From positions 1-10,522 of the forward strand of contig JASLIW010000089.1 in assembly GCA_030152865.1 (NCBI GenBank): a stretch of 10,522 nucleotides of DNA. Reading direction: 5' to 3'. The notes beneath the pieces are model-generated. The model did not search any database. It saw nothing but the letters and a program-made list of their open reading frames with translations, and was not told the origin of the DNA. How positions within the stretch are numbered: position 1 is the stretch's first letter; every line of letters begins with the position of its first letter. This document shows, piece after piece, positions 6,848 through 10,522 of this stretch. The position numbers and the translations under genes are program-made. Source of the DNA: Bacteroides sp. (GTDB lineage Bacteria; Bacteroidota; Bacteroidia; Bacteroidales; Bacteroidaceae).

Positions 6848-7651
6848 ATGGAGATAACAAATGAAGCAGTTCTATTTGCTTTCCTATTGACCACAATAGC
6901 AGGATTATCCACAGGGATAGGAAGTTTAATAGCCTTAATAGCTAAGCGCACAAATACAAACTTTTTAAGCCTATCCTTAGGTTTTTCAGCAGGCATCATG
7001 CTCTATGTTTCTTTTATGGAAATGATGCCTGAGGCTCTTCAGAACTTAGTAGGTATGTACGGAGAGAAACAAGGTAATCTATTTCTTATCATCGCTTTCT
7101 TTGCAGGTATTGCTATTATAAATTTAATAGACTTTCTAATCCCTGAATCTGTCAATCCTCACGAAGTACAGGGCGTAGAAGACATGGACGACAAAACTGC
7201 CCAAATGAAAAGAACAGGGGTAGTGGTTGCACTATCTATCGCTATACACAACTTCCCTGAAGGAATAGCTACCTTTACTTCGGCACTCACCTCTATAGAT
7301 GTGGCTATACCCATAACAGTAGCTATTGCCATTCATAATATACCTGAAGGCATTGCAGTGGCTGTACCCATCTATCATGCTACAGGCAGCCGCAAAAAAG
7401 CTTTTTGGTACTCTTTCTTATCCGGACTTTCTGAGCCAGCTGGAGCTCTACTTGCCTATTTATTCCTCATGCACTACTGGACACCAGCAATTAACGGAAT
7501 CGTTTTATCTGCAGTTTCTGGTATTATGGTTTTTATATCTCTAGATGAGTTACTTCCAAGTGCTGAAAAATATGGCAAACACCACCTCTCCATCATTGGC
7601 TTAGTAGCAGGTATGTTTGTGATGGCTATCAGTCTGTTTTTATTTATCTAA
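6848..7651 (+). CDS. zupT: ZIP-family divalent metal transporter, ZupT type
   Basis: The protein has 267 residues and about eight hydrophobic segments, in the inner membrane. ZupT imports zinc and, with lower selectivity, iron, manganese and cobalt. The two signature metal-binding helices are clear: HNFPEGIATF (134-143) and HNIPEGIAVAVP (163-174), with His-Asn-x-Pro-Glu-Gly in both. Further conserved parts are FMEMMPEAL (56-64), GLSEPAGA (193-200), and SLDELLP (231-237). The loop between helices three and four (about 101-121) is acidic and has one His, shorter than the His-rich loop of eukaryotic ZIPs. It begins 16 bp after ddh on the same strand and is probably read from the same promoter. 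No Zur-like site is seen directly before it. Confidence 0.92.
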   Translation: MEITNEAVLFAFLLTTIAGLSTGIGSLIALIAKRTNTNFLSLSLGFSAGIMLYVSFMEMMPEALQNLVGMYGEKQGNLFLIIAFFAGIAIINLIDFLIPESVNPHEVQGVEDMDDKTAQMKRTGVVVALSIAIHNFPEGIATFTSALTSIDVAIPITVAIAIHNIPEGIAVAVPIYHATGSRKKAFWYSFLSGLSEPAGALLAYLFLMHYWTPAINGIVLSAVSGIMVFISLDELLPSAEKYGKHHLSIIGLVAGMFVMAISLFLFI

Positions 7652-7755
7652 CTTTTCATAACTGCTAAGCTCATGTTATACAACAGATAAATAGTATATG
7701 GCTAACAACTGTTTTATTTATACATTGCGCTAAGAATATCAACCCCCTCATCCTT

Positions 7756-8205
7756 ATGAAGTATTTCTTTAAACCCGACTGGTTTGTGTTACTAATTACA
7801 CTTATTCTCCTTTGTTGTATTTATATGCTTATCTCTATCACCCCGTGGAACTCAATATGGAGTATTGTGTTCTTCGGAATTATGATTGCTATTTTGGCCT
7901 ACAGCTTAGCTATAATCCCCCTATGGGTAGTGATAGATGATGAAAAAATAAGAATTCAGCAACTTATGGGCCATAAAACATTTTTGAAAGGCAAAGTGAA
8001 GATTCAAGCGCTAAACCTTACTGATATAGAAAATTCTCACCGCATTTTTGGAAGTTCAGGCTATGGAGGATATACAGGTTGGTTCAAAAACAATAAACTG
8101 GGAAAGTTTTATATGATCATTTTAAATAAAAAAGAGCTGGCCTTAGTAGAGACAGAGCAAGGAAAAAAATATGTTATTAATTATCCACAATCCCTTTTTA
8201 AGTAA
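7756..8205 (+). CDS. Small membrane protein with bacterial PH-like domain (bPH_5 type)
   Basis: The protein has 149 residues. Two hydrophobic helices (about 8-29 and 34-58) anchor it in the inner membrane. The C-terminal part (about 60-149) looks like a bacterial pleckstrin-homology domain: VVIDDEKIRI, then a motif region SHRIFGSSGYGGYTGWFKNNKLGKFYMI (about 95-121) and KKYVINYPQ near the end. This matches, from memory, the bPH_5 family (PF10882). The ligand and role are unknown. It starts 104 bp after zupT, and a run of C and pyrimidines (AACCCCCTCATCCTT) stands directly before the ATG, so it likely has its own promoter, though I found no clear match. An intrinsic terminator follows at 8232-8264. 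Confidence 0.7.
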   Translation: MKYFFKPDWFVLLITLILLCCIYMLISITPWNSIWSIVFFGIMIAILAYSLAIIPLWVVIDDEKIRIQQLMGHKTFLKGKVKIQALNLTDIENSHRIFGSSGYGGYTGWFKNNKLGKFYMIILNKKELALVETEQGKKYVINYPQSLFK

Positions 8206-8231
8206 GATCAGGATATAATAAAATAAGCTCT

Positions 8232-8264
8232 AAGCTGATTACAAATGTAATCGGCTTTATTTTT
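8232..8264 (+). terminator. Rho-independent terminator of the PH-like gene
   Basis: AAGCTGATTAC (8232-8242), loop AAAT, GTAATCGGCTT (8247-8257) make an 11-bp stem with one T-G wobble, followed by TATTTTT. It lies 27 bp after the stop at 8205 and faces the small RNA terminator of the opposite strand. Confidence 0.8.
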
Positions 8265-8283
8265 GCCCGAAAAGTATAGACAT

Positions 8284-8308
8284 AAAAAAAGGAGCAACGC
8301 TTTGCTCC
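8284..8308 (-). terminator. Intrinsic terminator of small RNA copy 1
   Basis: The minus-strand stem GGAGCAA/TTGCTCC (7 bp, loop AGCG) is followed by seven T. It is 20 bp from the opposite-facing terminator of the PH-like gene. Confidence 0.85.
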
Positions 8309-8348
8309 AATCTTGTTAACCTTAAATCTAATACTATGAAAAACACAT
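8284..8348 (-). ncRNA. Predicted small RNA, copy 1 (about 65 nt)
   Basis: On the minus strand a full promoter (8381-8351) is followed by about 40 nt of unstructured sequence that includes CATAGTATTAGATTTAAGG, then GGAGCAA-AGCG-TTGCTCC (8308-8291) and seven T (8290-8284). The start of transcription is estimated from the promoter spacing. There is no frame of useful length and no same-strand gene downstream (the next gene is the convergent PH-like gene), so it is not a leader of a message. The 5' part is complementary to ACTATGAAAAA at gene starts. Paralogous small RNAs are reported in Bacteroides; whether this belongs to such a family cannot be told here. Confidence 0.6.
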
Positions 8349-8350
8349 TA

Positions 8351-8381
8351 CAAATGTAGCCTTTTGAGCTGATTCTCCAAA
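8351..8381 (-). promoter_or_regulatory. Promoter of small RNA copy 1
   Basis: TTTG (8381-8378), 19 bp, then TACATTTG (8358-8351) on the minus strand: a perfect match to the Bacteroidetes housekeeping promoter, better than any gene promoter in the window. Confidence 0.75.
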
Positions 8382-8518
8382 AACTTCAGCAAAAAAACCA
8401 TGTTTTATAACACCATTTAATATTTGGTCATCCGTATTAATCTATTTTTTAATTATTCTGCCTAAAAAACTTGGAATATCATTTTTTTATGTATCCAGTT
8501 ACTTGGCTAACATAAAGA

Positions 8519-8532
8519 TTGATATAGATCAA
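8519..8532. promoter_or_regulatory. FNR-type box 1
   Basis: TTGATATAGATCAA is a perfect match to the FNR-family consensus TTGAT-N4-ATCAA. It sits in GATTGATATAGATCAATT (8517-8534), whose exact reverse complement is at 8747-8764. It lies just past the terminator of small RNA copy 2 and about 180 bp upstream of the copy 1 start. That is far for direct activation. CRP/FNR-family regulators occur in Bacteroidales, but which one would bind is unknown. Confidence 0.45.
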
Positions 8533-8550
8533 TTTTACAATATTATGCAT

Positions 8551-8575
8551 AAAAAAAGGAGCAACGCCTTGCTCC
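8551..8575 (-). terminator. Intrinsic terminator of small RNA copy 2
   Basis: The minus-strand stem GGAGCAA/TTGCTCC with loop GGCG is followed by seven T, the same as copy 1 except for one loop base. Confidence 0.85.
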
Positions 8576-8615
8576 AATCTTGTTAACCTTAAATCTAATA
8601 CTATGAAAAACACAT
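8551..8615 (-). ncRNA. Predicted small RNA, copy 2 (about 65 nt)
   Basis: It has the same architecture as copy 1: promoter at 8648-8618, terminator hairpin at 8575-8558, then seven T at 8557-8551. The predicted RNA differs from copy 1 only in the hairpin loop (GGCG instead of AGCG), which leaves the stem intact. The two RNAs should therefore be functionally equivalent and would differ, if at all, in regulation through their unlike upstream sequences. Confidence 0.6.
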
Positions 8616-8617
8616 TA

Positions 8618-8648
8618 CAAATGTAGCCTTTTGAGCTGAAACTCCAAA
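8618..8648 (-). promoter_or_regulatory. Promoter of small RNA copy 2
   Basis: TTTG (8648-8645), 19 bp, then TACATTTG (8625-8618) on the minus strand. The -33 and -7 elements and their spacing are the same as in copy 1, while two of the spacer bases differ. Confidence 0.75.
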
Positions 8649-8748
8649 CTAACCGACCTATTTTAGCTGTTTAATAACATACTTTAAAGCTTTGCTTTAT
8701 TAAAAAGCCTATGTTTTACATCTATTAATAGACTTAAAGACACTGCAA

Positions 8749-8762
8749 TTGATCTATATCAA
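8749..8762. promoter_or_regulatory. FNR-type box 2
   Basis: TTGATCTATATCAA is a perfect TTGAT-N4-ATCAA dyad within AATTGATCTATATCAATC (8747-8764), the exact inverse of the 8517-8534 sequence. It lies between the mutB terminator and the copy 2 small RNA, about 100 bp upstream of that promoter's -33 element. Confidence 0.45.
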
Positions 8763-8763
8763 T

Positions 8764-8804
8764 CAAAAAGACAAGAGATAGTGGAGTTCCACTATCCCTT
8801 GTCT
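8764..8804 (-). terminator. Rho-independent terminator of mutB
   Basis: On the minus strand a 17-bp stem with one mismatch (arms 8804-8788 and 8785-8769; AGACAAG and GATAGTGGA blocks, loop of two to four nt) is followed by TTTT and a mixed T-rich run. It begins 26 bp after the mutB stop at 8830 and separates mutB from the small RNA region. Confidence 0.85.
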
Positions 8805-8829
8805 AAATATAATTACTGTCAATCAGTTC

Positions 8830-10522
8830 CTATTCAGCCAATAGTATTTCAAGTAAAGTACATGCTGCTTTAGCTACCGAGGTGCCTGGGCCAAAAATTG
8901 CTGCAACTCCAGCTTGATATAAGAAGTCATAATCTTGCGCTGGGATTACCCCACCCGCAATAACAATGATATCTTCACGTCCTAACTTTTTGAGCTCATC
9001 TATAACGGCTGGCACCAAAGTTTTATGGCCGGCTGCTAAAGAAGAAACACCTAAAATATGGACGTCATTTTCTACGGCATCACGAGCAGCCTCTGCAGGA
9101 GTCTGGAACAGAGGTCCCATATCCACATCAAAGCCACAGTCTGCGTAGCCTGTTGCTACTACTTTAGCACCCCTATCATGACCATCTTGCCCCATTTTGG
9201 CTATCATTATACGAGGTTGACGACCTTCTTGCTTAGCAAACTGTTCTGCTAAATCGCAAGCTCTTTTGAACTCTTTGTCTTGTTTACTTTCTGATGAATA
9301 CACGCCTGATATTGTTCTTACTTGTGCTTTATAACGTCCAACTACTTTTTCGCAAGCATCAGATATCTCTCCTAGAGTAGCTCTTACTCTTGCCGCTTCA
9401 ACAGCCAGTTCTAATAAGTTGCCTTCTTTGGTTTCAACACACTTAGTCAAAGCCTCGAGTGCTTGTTGAACAGCTGCTTCGTCTCGATTCTTTCTAAGCT
9501 CTTTGAGATGTCTTACTTGTCCATCCTTTACCGCAGTATTATCTACTTCAAGGATATCAATGGGTTCTTCCTTATCTAGCACATATTTATTAACTCCTAT
9601 AATGGTTTGTTTGCCCGAATCAATACGAGCTTGTGCGCGAGCTGCAGCTTCTTCAATACGCATCTTAGGAATACCTGTTTCGATCGCTTTGGCCATTCCG
9701 CCCAGCTTCTCTACTTCTTGAATATGCTCCCATGCCCTATGGGCTATTTCGTTCGTTAAGTTTTCCACATAGAACGAGCCTGCCCAAGGGTCTACATGGC
9801 GGCACACCTCAGTTTCGGTTTGAATGTAAATCTGGGTGTTACGAGCAATACGAGCAGAGAAATCAGTGGGCAGAGCAATAGCCTCATCCAAAGCATTTGT
9901 GTGCAGCGACTGAGTATGCCCCAGTACCGCTGCCATGGCCTCAATACAGGTACGCCCAATGTTGTTATAAGGATCTTGTTCTGTTAGTGACCAACCTGAA
10001 GTCTGAGAGTGAGTCCTTAAGGTTATTGATTTTGGGTTCTTAGGGTTAAACTGACTTATTAGCTTAGCCCAAAGCATACGAGCCGCTCTCATCTTGGCAA
10101 TCTCCATAAAGTGATTGGTACCTATAGCCCAAAAGAAAGATAAACGAGGAGCAAATGCATCAATATCTATCCCTGCTTTCATTCCTGCACGCACATACTC
10201 TAATCCATCTGCTAAGGTATAAGCTAACTCAATGTCTGGGGTAGCACCTGCTTCTTGCATATGATATCCTGAAATGGATATGGAGTTAAACTTAGGCATC
10301 TTCTGAGAAGTGTACTCAAAGATATCTGAGATGATACGCATAGAGAACTCAGGTGGGTATATATAGGTGTTACGCACCATAAACTCTTTAAGAATATCAT
10401 TTTGAATGGTACCTGCCATATTAGCAAGCTCAGCACCTTGCTCTAGCCCAACATTGATATAGAATGCCATAATCGGTAGAACGGCTCCATTCATAGTCAT
10501 AGATACAGACATCTTATTCAAG
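8830..10522 (-). CDS. mutB: Methylmalonyl-CoA mutase large subunit, C-terminal part (runs off right edge)
   Basis: The window shows 563 codons up to TAG at 8830; about 150 N-terminal residues lie outside. MutB with MutA interconverts succinyl-CoA and (R)-methylmalonyl-CoA using adenosylcobalamin, a key step of succinate-to-propionate fermentation in Bacteroidales. The first visible residues (NKMSVSMTMNGAVLP) are internal to the substrate barrel, so the TTG at the edge is not a start. Barrel motifs follow: SGYHMQEAGA (84-93 of the visible part), RTHSQTSGWSLTEQDP (169-184), and SLHTNALDEA (205-214). The cobalamin-binding domain begins near 435, with DGHDRG (446-451), the DxHxxG motif whose His448 is the lower axial ligand of cobalt, then GVSSLAAGH (491-499) and IAGGVIP (521-527). 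Everything visible is intact. mutA would be expected just upstream, outside the window. A strong terminator follows. Confidence 0.97.
   Translation of the reverse strand, partial: LNKMSVSMTMNGAVLPIMAFYINVGLEQGAELANMAGTIQNDILKEFMVRNTYIYPPEFSMRIISDIFEYTSQKMPKFNSISISGYHMQEAGATPDIELAYTLADGLEYVRAGMKAGIDIDAFAPRLSFFWAIGTNHFMEIAKMRAARMLWAKLISQFNPKNPKSITLRTHSQTSGWSLTEQDPYNNIGRTCIEAMAAVLGHTQSLHTNALDEAIALPTDFSARIARNTQIYIQTETEVCRHVDPWAGSFYVENLTNEIAHRAWEHIQEVEKLGGMAKAIETGIPKMRIEEAAARAQARIDSGKQTIIGVNKYVLDKEEPIDILEVDNTAVKDGQVRHLKELRKNRDEAAVQQALEALTKCVETKEGNLLELAVEAARVRATLGEISDACEKVVGRYKAQVRTISGVYSSESKQDKEFKRACDLAEQFAKQEGRQPRIMIAKMGQDGHDRGAKVVATGYADCGFDVDMGPLFQTPAEAARDAVENDVHILGVSSLAAGHKTLVPAVIDELKKLGREDIIVIAGGVIPAQDYDFLYQAGVAAIFGPGTSVAKAACTLLEILLAE

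Larger units (their letters stand above)
8281..8381 (-). repeat. 101-bp repeat, copy 1
   Basis: This stretch is repeated at 8548-8648 with 98 of 101 bases identical, offset 267 bp. The three differences are at 8301 (hairpin loop) and 8373-8374 (promoter spacer). The sequence diverges sharply at both ends, at the U-tract side and right at the -33 TTTG, so the repeat boundaries coincide with a promoter-to-terminator unit. Confidence 0.95.
8548..8648 (-). repeat. 101-bp repeat, copy 2
   Basis: Second copy of the unit at 8281-8381, in the same orientation, with 98 of 101 bases identical. It is enclosed by the exact 18-bp inverted repeat 8517-8534 / 8747-8764, while copy 1 is not. Confidence 0.95.

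Noticed and set aside
7652..7755. Promoter or terminator between zupT and the PH-like gene
   Set aside because: TACATTGC is only a partial -7 match and no stem with a T-run was found, so neither was called.
8336..8359. Plus-strand mini frame M-K-N-T-L-Q-M-stop in copy 1 (also at 8603-8626 in copy 2), as a leader peptide
   Set aside because: There is no promoter or downstream gene on that strand; the frame is the antisense of the predicted small RNA, and its -7 element supplies the last codons and stop.
8517..8764. A miniature transposable element with 18-bp terminal inverted repeats
   Set aside because: The ends are themselves palindromic FNR-type dyads, no convincing target duplication is seen beyond A-runs, and the repeated 101-bp unit also occurs outside. 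Kept only as an alternative in the findings.
8206..8829. tRNA, rRNA or CRISPR array in the gene-free region
   Set aside because: There are only two long repeat copies with long unequal spacers and no cloverleaf-like folding; the promoter-terminator structure explains the repeats better.
9503..9721. Plus-strand open frame antisense to mutB (others opposite GH3 and the receptor)
   Set aside because: These follow the codon pattern of well-supported genes on the other strand and encode nothing recognisable.
10519..10521. TTG as the start codon of mutB
   Set aside because: The sequence around it is internal to the mutase barrel; about 150 residues of the family are missing before it, so the gene continues beyond the window.

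Overview
The window looks like chromosomal DNA from a member of the Bacteroidota, most likely order Bacteroidales and near the Porphyromonadaceae. The basis is AT-rich sequence, promoters of the Bacteroidetes type (TTTG about 19 bp before TAnnTTTG), a GH3 lipoprotein-like hydrolase next to a TonB-dependent receptor, an NrtR-type sugar regulator, meso-diaminopimelate dehydrogenase, and a B12-dependent methylmalonyl-CoA mutase. No genus can be fixed from the sequence alone.

Layout. Positions 1-3074 (minus strand) hold a two-gene transcription unit: a GH3 glycosidase followed 38 bp later by the N-terminal part of a TonB-dependent outer-membrane receptor that runs off the left edge. Divergent from it (3279-4013, plus) is a Nudix-related regulator. 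The shared 204-bp spacer carries a good GH3 promoter, flanked and overlapped by two related TGTGTCATT-type dyads that may be the regulator's operators. Next, on the minus strand, is a compact operon of ruvA, a DUF3843-like gene, and a 42-aa Lys/Arg-rich CxxC protein (4019-4147) with a strong Shine-Dalgarno sequence. Divergent from ruvA are ddh (lysine/peptidoglycan precursor synthesis) and zupT (divalent metal uptake), then a two-helix membrane protein with a PH-like domain. The right edge is the C-terminal 563 codons of mutB on the minus strand.

The most interesting part is the 624-bp gene-free stretch 8206-8829. It holds two copies of a 101-bp repeat (8281-8381 and 8548-8648, 98/101 identical). 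Each copy contains, on the minus strand, a full TTGG-free standard promoter (TTTG-N19-TACATTTG), about 65 nt of transcribed sequence, and a 7-bp GC-rich hairpin followed by seven U. This is the layout of a self-contained small RNA gene present as a tandem pair. The 5' part of the predicted RNA is perfectly complementary over 11 nt to the start-codon region ACTATGAAAAA of both the GH3 and the receptor genes at the other end of the window, which suggests, but does not show, antisense control of translation. Two perfect FNR-type boxes (TTGAT-N4-ATCAA), set in an exact 18-bp inverted repeat, flank the second copy.

How the genes may work together: the left block looks like a regulated glycan hydrolysis and uptake locus. 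The middle block is housekeeping (DNA repair, cell-wall precursor, metal uptake). mutB belongs to the succinate-propionate pathway. The small RNA pair is a candidate link from an anaerobiosis/redox-type regulator or a constitutive promoter to surface-protein expression, which is inference.
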